Source of the DNA: Mycobacterium adipatum
Lineage (GTDB): Bacteria > Actinomycetota > Actinomycetes > Mycobacteriales > Mycobacteriaceae
Reading direction: 5' to 3'
DNA length: 64,000 nt
NCBI RefSeq assembly: GCF_001644575.1
Contig: NZ_CP015596.1
Coordinates: forward strand, 992,001 to 1,056,000
Below the pieces are notes generated by a model. It worked only from the letters and a program-made list of their open reading frames with translations, had not been told where the DNA came from and did not search any database. A program made the translations under genes and the position numbers. The first letter of the stretch is position 1. Every line of letters starts with the position of its first letter. Of this stretch, positions 24,730 to 40,876 are shown piece by piece.

Positions 24730-26285
24730 GACGTTCGCGCGCTCCGCAGCGGATGTCCCTTGGCGGTCAGGCAACGGCCGGTGTCGAGGTTCCACTGCCA
24801 ACCGTGCAGATTGCAGGTCAGCGTGGAACCTTCGACCACACCGAATGTGGAGAGATCGGCCTTGAGGTGCGGGCATCGGCGCTGGATCTCCCAGCCGTCC
24901 AGCACCGTCGAGGAGCTGTCATCGTGCGCCTCGGCGAACCAGCCGTCGGCATAGGCGATCCGCTCGTCGGTCAGGCATTTGAAGAAGGTGTACAGGTACT
25001 CGTTGTAGCCGCCCACCCGCCAGGCCTTGAACCGGGTGGACAGGAAGATGGTGTTCACCCAGTCCGGTTCGTTGTCGCGCACCACGGTGCGCACCAACTG
25101 TGCCGGGATCTCGAACCCGTAACGGAACTTCTCGTCGGGAACAGGCTCCCGCACAGCACGTTTCGGGAAGTCGATCACCACGGTCTCGGAGGTCTTGTCG
25201 CCGGGCAGCCGAAGCTCGACGGGGTACCCGATACCGTCACAGATCTGATCGGAGGCCAGCATGATCGGCTCGAACAGCGTGCGCAGCGGCCCCAGCAGCG
25301 AGTCGCCGTCGGCCGGCGCCCACGCCGCCTTCTCGGCGGCCAGCACCGGGGCCTGGCGTCGTGCGTAATCCTCGATGTACGCGGCCTTGCCGGTGGTGAA
25401 GATGGTCTCCGGATCCTCGATCGGGTGGATCAGTGAATTGAGTTGTGCACCACTGAAATCCGCGGTCGACCCGGGGATCATCAGCAGGCCGCCGTGGTGT
25501 CCGTGGCGGCGCAGCTGATCCAGGAACACGATCTGGTCGGGGAAGATGTTGGCCGGATCGCCGTGGTCGTCGTTGAGATCACGCAGGGCCGGGTCCAGGA
25601 AGCACGGCGGACCCGCCGAGGGCACCACCCAGCTGGCCCCGACCTGCGCGATGTACTGGCGGCAGCGATCCATCTGGCGTTGGCGCTTCTGGGTGCCGAA
25701 CGCCTCCTTGGCTCGTGCCGGCATGTCGTAGACCATCGGGTACCAGATGGCTCCGGAGTACTGCAGCATGTGCACGTCGATGTGCCCGAACTCGGCGGCC
25801 AGCATGTCGAGGTCGACCGGCCGGGCGTCGTTCATGTTGAAAGCGGTTGTCCGACCGTCGCTCACCACCAGGCCGGAGTCACCGATGGGGCCGTCGGCGG
25901 GAGCGCGCAGCGCGATGATCATCACGTCGAGATCGCCCTTGGGACCGCTGACCCGATGCTTCACCGAATCGGTGGTCTCGAAGAAGGTGTGGAAGCCCAG
26001 CGCCTCCAGTTCGCGGCGCAGATCCGGGACCGGAAAGTCCGGCAGCAGCACCACGGCGTCCTTGTTGACGTGCGCACGCAGCAGCGCCGGGTCGAAGTGA
26101 TCCTTGTGCAGATGGCTGACGTAGAGGTAATCGCAGTCCCCGAGGCGGTCCCAGTCCAGTTCACTGTTGTCCGGGAACGGGAACCAGGATGCGAAGTAGG
26201 CCGGATTGACCCAGGGGTCGCACAGGATGCTGCCCGCTTCCGTATCGATCCGGAAACCGGCGTGTCCGATGCTTGTGACCTGCAC
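24726..26285 (-). CDS. MBL-fold and Rieske [2Fe-2S] fusion protein, Rv3818-like
   Basis: A 519-residue protein. The N-terminal metallo-beta-lactamase fold of UlaG/CMAH type has VSHLHKDHFD (His58, His60, Asp62, His63). A C-terminal Rieske domain binds a [2Fe-2S] cluster through C471-P-H473 and C491-N-L-H494. This order resembles CMP-N-acetylneuraminate hydroxylase and matches Rv3818. The GTG at 26285 has AGGAAGG 6 bp upstream; the same frame stays open for over 1 kb upstream but that part is antisense to an acyltransferase. Likely a cytoplasmic redox enzyme of unknown substrate. Confidence 0.9.
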   Translation of the reverse strand: MQVTSIGHAGFRIDTEAGSILCDPWVNPAYFASWFPFPDNSELDWDRLGDCDYLYVSHLHKDHFDPALLRAHVNKDAVVLLPDFPVPDLRRELEALGFHTFFETTDSVKHRVSGPKGDLDVMIIALRAPADGPIGDSGLVVSDGRTTAFNMNDARPVDLDMLAAEFGHIDVHMLQYSGAIWYPMVYDMPARAKEAFGTQKRQRQMDRCRQYIAQVGASWVVPSAGPPCFLDPALRDLNDDHGDPANIFPDQIVFLDQLRRHGHHGGLLMIPGSTADFSGAQLNSLIHPIEDPETIFTTGKAAYIEDYARRQAPVLAAEKAAWAPADGDSLLGPLRTLFEPIMLASDQICDGIGYPVELRLPGDKTSETVVIDFPKRAVREPVPDEKFRYGFEIPAQLVRTVVRDNEPDWVNTIFLSTRFKAWRVGGYNEYLYTFFKCLTDERIAYADGWFAEAHDDSSSTVLDGWEIQRRCPHLKADLSTFGVVEGSTLTCNLHGWQWNLDTGRCLTAKGHPLRSARTS

Positions 26286-26381
26286 GAATGACCTTCCTGG
26301 TGGCTGATGCTCGGTCCCGAGTTTAGCGTCAGCCCGGGCGCTCTTGGGCCGCGGCGGGCCGGTGGAACTAGGCTGGGCCGT

Positions 26382-27155
26382 GTGGAACCGGTATACGGGA
26401 CAGTCATCCAAGCCGCCCGGCTGGTGTGGCGGCTGCAGGGGCTGAAGTTCACCGTGACCGGTGTGGAGAACCTGCCGGTCACCGGCGGCGCCGTGATCGC
26501 GGTCAATCACACCAGCTACTTCGACTTCACCTTCGCCGGCCTGCCGGCCTACCAGCAGGGCCGCGGTCGCAAGGTCCGGTTCATGGCAAAGAAGGAAGTC
26601 TTCGATCACAAGATCGGCGGCCCGCTGATGCGCAAGCTGCGCCATATCGAAGTGGACCGGGCCAGCGGCGCCGACTCCTTCGCCGCGGCCTGCGCGGCGC
26701 TGAAGGCGGGGGAGCTGGTCGGCGTCTACCCCGAGGCGACCATCAGCCGCAGCTTCGAGATCAAGGGGTTCAAGTCCGGTGCGGCGCGGATGGCCATCGC
26801 CGCCGACGTGCCGATCGTCCCGCACATCATCTGGGGTGCGCAGCGGGTCTGGACCAAGGGGCACCCGCGCAATATGCGCAGGCCCAAGGTGCCGATCTCG
26901 ATCGCGGTCGGTGAACCGATCTATCCGACGCTGCCACCGGCCGAACTCACCGAACTGCTGCACCACCGGATGCAGCATCTGCTGGAGAAGGTGCAGGATG
27001 CCTACGGGCCGCACCCCAAGGGCGAGTTCTGGGTTCCGCACCGGCTCGGCGGTGGCGCCCCCACGCTGGCCGAGGCCAACCGGATGGACATGGAGGAGGC
27101 CGCGCAGAAGGCGGCCAAGCGTGCGGCCGAGCGCCCCGGTGAGGCGCCGGCGTGA
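26382..27155 (+). CDS. 1-acylglycerol-3-phosphate acyltransferase-like (PlsC), Rv3816c-like
   Basis: A 257-residue PlsC-family acyltransferase. Motif I is NHTSYFD (HX4D catalytic pair) and motif III VGVYPEATISR (the usual FPEGTRS replaced by YPEATIS). VPIVPHIIWGAQ is motif IV. The Lys/Arg/Ala-rich C-terminus is peripheral. It is expected to act at the inner membrane in phospholipid or triacylglycerol synthesis. GTG start at 26382. Mtb has three such genes here (Rv3814c-Rv3816c); only one is present in this window. Confidence 0.9.
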   Translation: MEPVYGTVIQAARLVWRLQGLKFTVTGVENLPVTGGAVIAVNHTSYFDFTFAGLPAYQQGRGRKVRFMAKKEVFDHKIGGPLMRKLRHIEVDRASGADSFAAACAALKAGELVGVYPEATISRSFEIKGFKSGAARMAIAADVPIVPHIIWGAQRVWTKGHPRNMRRPKVPISIAVGEPIYPTLPPAELTELLHHRMQHLLEKVQDAYGPHPKGEFWVPHRLGGGAPTLAEANRMDMEEAAQKAAKRAAERPGEAPA

Positions 27156-27171
27156 CACCGAAGGACGGCTG

Positions 27172-27984
27172 ATGCTGCCCACACTGATCGCCACCGACGT
27201 CGACGGCACGCTGCTCGACGAGCACGAGCGGGTGACACCGCGCACCGCGGCGGCCGTCCGCGCCGCGGTGGCCGCCGGCGCCCACTTCGTGCTGGCCACC
27301 GGCAGACCGCCGCGTTGGGTGCCGCCGGTCGTCGAACAACTCGGGTTCGCGCCGATGTCGGTGTGCGCCAACGGCGCGGTGGTCTATGACCCGGAAACCG
27401 ACCGCATCATCTCGGCCCGCACCCTGTCGGTGCCGGAGTTGAGCACGCTGGCCGAGATCGCGGCGCGGGTGATCCCGGGGGCCGGCCTTGCGGTCGAGCG
27501 CGTCGGCCGGAGCGCCCACGATGCGGCGACCCCGCAGTTCGTCAGCTCACCCGGCTACGAACATGCCTGGCTCAACCCGGACAACACCGAGGTGTCACTG
27601 GAAGACCTGTTGAGCGCGCCTGCGGTCAAGCTGTTGATCCGCAAGGCCGGTGCGCGCAGCGGGGACATGGCCGCCGCGCTCGCCCCGCACGTCGGCACCG
27701 TGGGGGACCTGACCTACTCGACCAACAACGGGCTCATCGAGGTCCTGCCGCGCGGACTGAGCAAGGCCACGGGGATCGCCGAGGTGGCCGGGCCGCTCGG
27801 CGTCGAGGCCGGCGATATCGTCGCCTTCGGCGATATGCCCAACGACATCCCGATGTTGCGCTGGGCCGGGCTGGGAGTGGCCATGGGCAATGCGCATCCG
27901 GAAGCGCGCGCGGCCGCCGACGAGGTCACCGCTCCGAACACCGATGACGGTCTGGCCCGGGTGCTCGAACGGTGGTGGCTGTAG
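27172..27984 (+). CDS. HAD-superfamily (Cof type) hydrolase, Rv3813c-like
   Basis: A 270-residue haloacid-dehalogenase phosphatase of class IIB. Motif I is ATDVDGTLLDE (nucleophile and acid Asp), motif II VLATGRPP, motif III Lys in VKLLIRKAG and motif IV FGDMPNDIPML. Cof-type members act on sugar phosphates or nucleotides; the substrate here is unknown. It follows the acyltransferase by 16 bp, suggesting an operon. Confidence 0.92.
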   Translation: MLPTLIATDVDGTLLDEHERVTPRTAAAVRAAVAAGAHFVLATGRPPRWVPPVVEQLGFAPMSVCANGAVVYDPETDRIISARTLSVPELSTLAEIAARVIPGAGLAVERVGRSAHDAATPQFVSSPGYEHAWLNPDNTEVSLEDLLSAPAVKLLIRKAGARSGDMAAALAPHVGTVGDLTYSTNNGLIEVLPRGLSKATGIAEVAGPLGVEAGDIVAFGDMPNDIPMLRWAGLGVAMGNAHPEARAAADEVTAPNTDDGLARVLERWWL

Positions 27985-28009
27985 CCGGGCGACCGATCGA
28001 GCGGCGGCT

Positions 28010-29599
28010 CTAGGCCCGATTGTTGATCGGGGTGAACCGCTCCAGCTGCACGGGCGAGTGGTCGGGGCGCGGAAGCTCTACCGGCACACCGTCGATGACA
28101 CGGGTGACCAGACCGGTCTCCCGGTCGAAGTTCAACGTGCCGTGCTGGAAGTTCTGTTTGATCCACAGCGGTTCGTGAATTTCGGCGCTGGTCGGCAATC
28201 CGAGCGCTCCGCGCTCGAATCCCAATGTGCCCCAGGCCTCATAGATCGCACCGGTGACGGGCTGGGCACCGGTCTCCGGTGACCAGTACATGGCGCCGCG
28301 GTCGAAGGTGACATACCGGGTGGCCCCGAAACCGGAGGCCTCCGGTGAGGTCGGCATGCCCAGTGGCCCGGCCTCGCTGCGCAATGTCTGCCATTTGGTG
28401 AAGATGGCGCCGCCGCGCAGGGTGTCCACGAGATCCTGCGGGCCCGGGGGCTGGTTGAACCGGGCGGCGATATCGCGCAGCAGGTCCATTTGCGCGTAGG
28501 CGGCATCACCTGGGCAATCGGTGTTGCCGACGTCGCGGTGGGTGAAGATATTGGGCAGCGTCGGGGTGGCGCCGCGCGGGAATAGGGTGAAGCTGCCGCC
28601 GGCGGAGGTGAGCGCGACGCTGCCGCGCGGGTCGACGTGATCCAGCCCGAGCCGCCAGCCGAGCAGCCTTCCGGTGGTGCGCAGCTGGATCGGGGTGGGG
28701 GGCACGGCGTTGAAATCGCCGAGCATCGCCACCCCCCAGGTGTCGGAGTTGAATCCGCCGGTGTGCGCGCCCTGCACGGCGCGGCTCATGCCGCCGGCGC
28801 GGCCTTCGAAGACCTGTCCGTACTTGTCGACCATCGCGTTGTAGGCGATATCGCACCAGCCCAGCGTGCGCGCGTGGTACTCGTAGATCGACCGGACGAT
28901 GGCGGGCGAGTCCTGTGGCGTGTAATCGTTGCTGCCCGCGGTGTGGTGCACGACGGCGGCGCGGACGCCCCGGTCGTAGATGGGATCTCCGCACTTCATC
29001 GATTCGTTGGCGCCCCATTGGGCGCGGGTGATGATCTGTGGCGCCTGGCCCGGCACGGTGGCGGCGGTGGGCGGCGGGAACTGGACGTCGACCGGCGCCT
29101 GGGGCGGGCTGATGAGCACCGCATTGACGTTCTGCGGCAGCGGATGTTCGACATTTGCCGGGATATAGCCCAGCCCCGGGCCGGGCGTGGGTGCGGTGGG
29201 CGCGGGCGCAGCGGCGCGGGTGACCGCGATCTGCACGGTGTTGGTGCGTCCGACGAACACCGGCTCGGTGCCGTGGGTGCCGGTTCGCTCCGGTCCCACG
29301 CCCTCGAGGGTCTCGGCGTCATACCAGGGTCCCCAGCTGCCGTCGGCGCGCTGGGCGCGAACGCGGGCGGTGGTGCCGTCCAGGCTGTCGGCGGTCAACG
29401 CCACCATCGAGAACGGGGTGTCCTGATGGATTTCGCGCACCGTTTCGCCGCCGCCGAGTGCCGTCAGTGGCTGCTGGGTGATGGCGGTCTCGGTCGGTGC
29501 GTCGTCAGTGGGGAGCCCGCTGATGGCCCACGGCAGGATCGCGACCGTGCCCAGCACCGCGGACAGCAGTATGGAGGGTGCAGGGCGACGACGTGGCAC
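28010..29599 (-). CDS. exported peptidoglycan amidase with LGFP repeats, Rv3811 (Csp)-like
   Basis: A 529-residue protein with a basic N-terminus and signal helix (ILLSAVLGTVAILPWAISG), a beta-rich domain, a Pro/Ala linker and a PGRP/amidase_2 domain of about residues 190-370. The zinc ligands are visible in VVHHTAGSND, in THRDVGNTDCPGD and a Tyr in IAYNAMVD. LGFP-type wall-binding repeats follow (PLGMPTSPE, ALGLPTSAE). It is expected to cut the amide between muramic acid and the peptide stem. GTG start. It lies downstream of erp on the same strand, past a terminator. Confidence 0.9.
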   Translation of the reverse strand: MPRRRPAPSILLSAVLGTVAILPWAISGLPTDDAPTETAITQQPLTALGGGETVREIHQDTPFSMVALTADSLDGTTARVRAQRADGSWGPWYDAETLEGVGPERTGTHGTEPVFVGRTNTVQIAVTRAAAPAPTAPTPGPGLGYIPANVEHPLPQNVNAVLISPPQAPVDVQFPPPTAATVPGQAPQIITRAQWGANESMKCGDPIYDRGVRAAVVHHTAGSNDYTPQDSPAIVRSIYEYHARTLGWCDIAYNAMVDKYGQVFEGRAGGMSRAVQGAHTGGFNSDTWGVAMLGDFNAVPPTPIQLRTTGRLLGWRLGLDHVDPRGSVALTSAGGSFTLFPRGATPTLPNIFTHRDVGNTDCPGDAAYAQMDLLRDIAARFNQPPGPQDLVDTLRGGAIFTKWQTLRSEAGPLGMPTSPEASGFGATRYVTFDRGAMYWSPETGAQPVTGAIYEAWGTLGFERGALGLPTSAEIHEPLWIKQNFQHGTLNFDRETGLVTRVIDGVPVELPRPDHSPVQLERFTPINNRA

Positions 29600-29695
29600 G
29601 AACCGATGTTACGTATGTGCTTGCTGTTACCAGTGTTGCGACACGGACGCGTGGTGCCAAAGTTTTCACCCGGTCGCGGCCGCCGGTAAACCTGT

Positions 29696-29736
29696 AACGG
29701 CACCGCAGAGCCGACGCTGGCTTCTGCGGTGCCGTT
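29696..29736 (-). terminator. intrinsic terminator downstream of erp
   Basis: Perfect 14-bp arms AACGGCACCGCAGA (29696-29709) and TCTGCGGTGCCGTT (29723-29736) with a 13-base loop. It lies 19 bp past the erp stop, with only a weak T-rich tail on the minus strand. It separates erp from the amidase gene. Confidence 0.82.
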
Positions 29737-29755
29737 CGGTGACAGGACTATCGGG

Positions 29756-30742
29756 TCAGGCCCCGGCTCCCGATACCGCCGCGGCGGCGGCACCGGTGGC
29801 GGCCTCGGCAGCACCGAGGCCGGCCTGGGCGGCGCCGGCTGCGGCCGGAGCGGCCGCTGCCGCGGGTGCGGCGGCAGGCGCGGCACTCTTGACCGCCGAC
29901 ATGATCGCCGGCATCACCATGCCCTTGAGCAGATCGATCGCCTGGCCGGCGCCGAGCTGCTCGGCGGCGCTGTTGATGGTGCCCAGCAGTCCGCCGCCGC
30001 CGGTGGAGGCCGGCATGGCCAGCGACGGGTCGGCACCCAGGATCGGGTAGGTCCCCGCCATCGGATCCAGGCCGATCGGCGCGGCGATCGGCACCTCACC
30101 GGGGAAGCCGGTGCCCAGGCCCGGGTCGGTCAGGCCCGGGGTCAGGCCGGCCAGGCCCGGATCGGTCAGCGAACCCGGCGACAGCGATGCCGGCGACAGC
30201 GACGGACCCGCCGCGCCCACCGGGGGGATGCTCAGTCCGGGGGTCGTCAGCTCCGGTGTGCTCAGTCCGGGGGTGGTGAGCTCGGGGGTGGACAGGCCCG
30301 GCGTGGTGAGCCCGGGAGCCGTCAGCCCGGGCGTGGTGAGCTCGGGGGTGGACAGGCCCGGCGTGGTCAACCCCGGTGCCGTCAGCCCGGGCGTGGTCAG
30401 CCCCGGTGAGGTCAGTCCGGGCGAGGTGAGCCCGGGTGAGGTCAGGCCGGTGGCGCCCAGTCCGGGCGAGACGAGCGTCGGGCTGGCGGCCGGCGATCCC
30501 GTCAGCAGGCCGGTCGGCATCGGCGGCATGTTGACGCCGAACTGTGACAGGCCCTGGGACAGCGCGTTGAGCAATTCGCCGGGCAGATCGGTGATCATGG
30601 CGGCGTGGACGAATTCGCGATGCTGGGGCTCGTTGGCCTCGGACATCTCGGAAACGGCGGCAATGGCGACAGGACTTGCGACGGCCAGGGCGGCGACTGC
30701 GCTCATGGCTGTCGAGAGCTTGCGTCGACGTCGGTTCGGCAC
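29756..30742 (-). CDS. erp: exported repetitive protein Erp (PirG)
   Basis: A 328-residue protein with a basic N-terminus and signal peptide (STAMSAVAALAVASPVAIAA), a central Pro-Gly-Leu-Thr repeat domain and a C-terminal Ala-rich hydrophobic segment (AAAPAAAAAPAAAGAAQ) that may anchor it. This is the architecture of mycobacterial Erp, a surface protein needed for wall integrity and virulence. The GTG at 30742 has GAGGAG 7 bp upstream. It diverges from glf across a 260-bp region that holds both promoters, in which I see no other clear element. Confidence 0.95.
   Translation of the reverse strand: MPNRRRRKLSTAMSAVAALAVASPVAIAAVSEMSEANEPQHREFVHAAMITDLPGELLNALSQGLSQFGVNMPPMPTGLLTGSPAASPTLVSPGLGATGLTSPGLTSPGLTSPGLTTPGLTAPGLTTPGLSTPELTTPGLTAPGLTTPGLSTPELTTPGLSTPELTTPGLSIPPVGAAGPSLSPASLSPGSLTDPGLAGLTPGLTDPGLGTGFPGEVPIAAPIGLDPMAGTYPILGADPSLAMPASTGGGGLLGTINSAAEQLGAGQAIDLLKGMVMPAIMSAVKSAAPAAAPAAAAAPAAAGAAQAGLGAAEAATGAAAAAVSGAGA
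30230..30470 (-). repeat. PGLT(S/T/A) pentapeptide repeat array in erp
   Basis: About sixteen 15-bp units encode xPGLT-type pentapeptides (SPGLT, TPGLT, APGLT, TPGLS, TPELT). A higher-order 60-bp unit is repeated almost exactly (start near 30271 and 30331), encoding TTPGLTAPGLTTPGLSTPEL twice. Such arrays vary in copy number between mycobacterial species. Confidence 0.9.
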
Positions 30743-30906
30743 GGAAGTCTCCTCAATACATGGACTACGTGTTTTCGGGTGTGTTGCGGATGAATCGCAT
30801 CGCCAGACCGCGGTTCTCGTGCCCGGGTTACCGCCGTCTGCCAACGTGATTGATGGTACTGCTGTGACTCATGCGTCTAGAGTGACGATGCGGAATCGTG
30901 AGCTAA

Positions 30907-34163
<3,257 letters not shown>

Positions 34164-34164
34164 C

Positions 34165-34686
34165 GTGGCCGACGATCTGGCGCCCGAAGAGGCGGCGCTG
34201 GTATTTGTGCAGGCCACGCTGGCCGGCCGCCCGGGGGTCCTGACGACCGCGCGCGTCCTGTCGCACTTCGGCGAGCACAGCGCCGGCTGGGTCGGTGTGG
34301 CCGCGATCGGTGCCACGGTGGCACCCCGGCAGCGCCGGCAGTGGCTGGCCGTCGGCGTCGGGGCCTTCCTGGCCCACGCGGCCGCCGTGGTGATCAAACG
34401 GATCGTCAAGCGACAGCGCCCGCACCACCCGGCCATCGCGGTGAACGTCGGCACGCCCAGCAGACTGAGCTTCCCGTCGGCGCACGCGACGTCGACGACG
34501 GCGGCGGCCATTCTGTTGGCCCGGGTCACCGGGAGCCGACTGCCCCTGCTGCTGATCCCGGTGATGGCACTGTCTCGTCTGGTGCTCGGAGTGCACTATC
34601 CGACCGACGTATTGACCGGTGTCGCGGTCGGTGCGGCGGTCGCCAAGACCGTCGGCGCGGCCACCCAGAAAGAGGCAGTCCTGTGA
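34165..34686 (+). CDS. PAP2-family phosphatase, Rv3807c-like
   Basis: A 173-residue membrane protein with PAP2 phosphatase motifs: KRIVKRQRPHHP (motif 1), PSAHAT (motif 2) and SRLVLGVHYPTDVLTG (motif 3, catalytic His). Several hydrophobic helices are present. Because it lies between glfT2 and ubiA, it is the likely phosphatase acting on decaprenylphosphoryl-5-phosphoribose made by UbiA. It starts (GTG) 1 bp after the glfT2 stop and overlaps ubiA (GTGA). Confidence 0.92.
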   Translation: MADDLAPEEAALVFVQATLAGRPGVLTTARVLSHFGEHSAGWVGVAAIGATVAPRQRRQWLAVGVGAFLAHAAAVVIKRIVKRQRPHHPAIAVNVGTPSRLSFPSAHATSTTAAAILLARVTGSRLPLLLIPVMALSRLVLGVHYPTDVLTGVAVGAAVAKTVGAATQKEAVL

Positions 34687-35577
34687 GCGAAGAGCCCGTG
34701 GCGACCGCAGGCCCGCCGAAGAACCTGGCGTCGGGCATCGTCAAGGCGCTGCGGCCGCGGCAGTGGGTGAAGAACGTGCTGGTCTTCGCCGCGCCGGTGG
34801 CCGCCCTCGGCGACGACCGCTACGACTACGACATCCGCGAAGTCCTGGTGAAGGTGCTGATCGCGTTCGTGGTCTTCAGCCTGGCGGCGTCCTCGGTCTA
34901 CCTGGTCAACGATGCTCGCGATGTCGAGGCCGACCGGGCGCACCCCACCAAGCGGTTCCGCCCGATCGCGGCCGGGGTGGTGCCCGAGTCGCTGGCCTAC
35001 GCGATGGCCGTGCTGTTGGGCGTTGCCGCGCTGGTCATCTCGTGGCTGGTGTCACCGAATCTGGCCGCGGTGATCGGTGTCTACATCGCCATCCAGCTGG
35101 CCTACTGCTTCGGGCTGAAACACCAGCCGGTCATCGACATCTGCATCGTGTCCTCGGGTTTCCTCATCCGCGCCATCGCCGGCGGTGTCGCCGCCGGCGT
35201 GCCGCTGTCGCAGTGGTTCCTGCTGACCATGGCGTTCGGCTCGCTGTTCATGGCGGCCGGCAAGCGCTACGCCGAGTTGCAGCTCGCCGAACGCACCGGG
35301 GCCAAGATCCGCAAATCGCTGGAGAGCTACACCAGCTCCTATCTGCGGTTCGTCTGGACGCTGTCGGCGACCGCCCTGGTCCTCTGTTACGGACTGTGGG
35401 CCTTCGAACGCGACGGCAGTGAGGGCTCCTGGTTCGCCATCTCGATGATTCCCTTCACCGTCGCGATCCTGCGCTACGCCGTCGACGTGGACGGCGGGCA
35501 TGCCGGGGAACCCGAGGAGATCGCGTTGGGGGACCGCGTGCTGCAGCTGCTCGCGGTGGCATGGATCGGAACCGTCT

Positions 35578-35600
<23 letters not shown>
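34683..35600 (+). CDS. ubiA: decaprenyl-phosphate phosphoribosyltransferase UbiA (Rv3806c)
   Basis: A 305-residue polytopic prenyltransferase-family protein. It transfers 5-phosphoribose from PRPP to decaprenyl phosphate, the first step toward decaprenylphosphoryl-arabinose used by the Emb and Aft enzymes. The aspartate-rich motif NDARDVEADRAHP with KRFRPIA, and the second motif around GKRYAELQLAERTGA, are conserved. Nine helices are expected. GTG start overlapping the PAP2 stop. Mutations in this gene raise ethambutol resistance in Mtb. Confidence 0.96.
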
Positions 35601-38665
<3,065 letters not shown>

Positions 38666-38709
38666 CACGGGATTCGCCGCAGAGAGAACTCGTGCCGGGT
38701 TGTGGTTGA

Positions 38710-39765
<1,056 letters not shown>

Positions 39766-39783
39766 CGCCGACCCACGATCGAT

Positions 39784-39824
39784 GACCGGCGGCGGTGATC
39801 CCCTCGGGGTCACCGCCGTCGGTC
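39784..39824 (+). terminator. terminator downstream of fbpA
   Basis: A long hairpin with arms starting GACCGGCGGCGGTGA (39784) and ending TCACCGCCGTCGGTC (39824), with one mismatch per arm region and a CCCTCGGGG tip. It is followed by GTTTCC and lies 18 bp after the fbpA stop. Confidence 0.82.
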
Positions 39825-39917
39825 GTTTCCGGCGCGTGTCGTCGCGGTGATGTGATTCACTACAACCCGTTGGTGGGGATTCGGCGCCGGGTCATTCGGC
39901 CAGACAAGAGGTGGGAC

Positions 39918-40805
39918 ATGAGGCTGCACGCAATGGTGTGCGCGGTGTTGCTGGCGATGGGTCTGTGGACGGTGTCGGCCGCGGCCGACACCCCGGCCAA
40001 GGCCGACGGCGTGGAGTACCTGATGGTCCCGTCGGCGGCGATGGGCCGCGATATCCCGGTCGCGTTCCAGGCCGGCGGCCCGCATGCGGTCTACCTGCTC
40101 GACGCCTTCAACGCCGCCCCGGACGTCAGCAACTGGGTCACCGCGGGCAACGCGATGAACACCCTGGCCGGGTCCGGTGTCTCGGTGGCCGCCCCGGCCG
40201 GCGGGGCCTGGAGCCTCTACACGAACTGGGAGCAGGACGGCAGCAAGCAGTGGGAGACATTCCTGGCCACCGAGTTGCCGAACTGGCTGGCGGCGAACAA
40301 GGGGCTGGCCCCCGGCGGGCACGGCGTTGTCGGGGCGTCCCAGGGCGGCACCGGCGCGCTGATGCTGGCCACCTTCCACCCCGACCGGTTCCGGTACGCG
40401 GGTTCGCTGTCGGGCTTCCTGACCCCGTCGCGGACCTTCGAGAACGGCGCGATCACCGCCGGCATGGCGCAATTCGGCGGTGTCGACACCCACAACATGT
40501 GGGGCCCGGTGCAATTCGGCCGGTGGAAGTGGCACGACCCCGATGTGCATGCGCAGTTGCTGGTGGACAACAACACCCGGCTGTGGATCTTCAGCCCGCA
40601 GACCACCACCTGCAGTGATCCGGTCGCCATGATCAACGACTGCGCGCAGGCACAGGGCAGCAACCGCACCTTCTATTCGCATTACCGGGGGATCGGCGGC
40701 CGCAACGGGCACTTCGACTTCCCCACCGGCGGCCAGCACGACTGGGGTAGCTGGTCGGCCCAGCTCGGCGCGCTGCGCGGTGACCTGGTGGCGGCCATCG
40801 CCTGA
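39918..40805 (+). CDS. fbpD: MPT51/FbpD-like antigen 85 homologue
   Basis: A 295-residue exported protein with a signal peptide (VCAVLLAMGLWTVSAAA) and an antigen-85 fold (VEYLMVPSAAMGRDIPVAFQ). GVVGASQGG places Ser141 at the nucleophile position and GGQHDWGSW keeps a His, but no Glu aligns where the triad acid should be. Mtb MPT51 is regarded as non-catalytic and binds fibronectin or carbohydrate, so catalysis here is doubtful. The ribosome binding site AAGAGGTGGG is strong. Neighbouring genes support the FbpD assignment. Confidence 0.92.
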   Translation: MRLHAMVCAVLLAMGLWTVSAAADTPAKADGVEYLMVPSAAMGRDIPVAFQAGGPHAVYLLDAFNAAPDVSNWVTAGNAMNTLAGSGVSVAAPAGGAWSLYTNWEQDGSKQWETFLATELPNWLAANKGLAPGGHGVVGASQGGTGALMLATFHPDRFRYAGSLSGFLTPSRTFENGAITAGMAQFGGVDTHNMWGPVQFGRWKWHDPDVHAQLLVDNNTRLWIFSPQTTTCSDPVAMINDCAQAQGSNRTFYSHYRGIGGRNGHFDFPTGGQHDWGSWSAQLGALRGDLVAAIA

Positions 40806-40876
40806 CCAGGCGTCGGTGCGATAACGGTCACAGTCAGCTTCGGGGCCGGGTGCCGGGCAGCCGGTACCGTGGAATC

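Noticed and set aside
26286..27371. N-terminal extension of the MBL-Rieske frame.
   Set aside because: The extension is antisense to the acyltransferase gene and has no domain; a good ribosome binding site sits before the GTG at 26285.
30230..30470. CRISPR-like periodic repeats.
   Set aside because: The repeats are contiguous, in frame and encode the PGLT array of Erp; there are no spacers.
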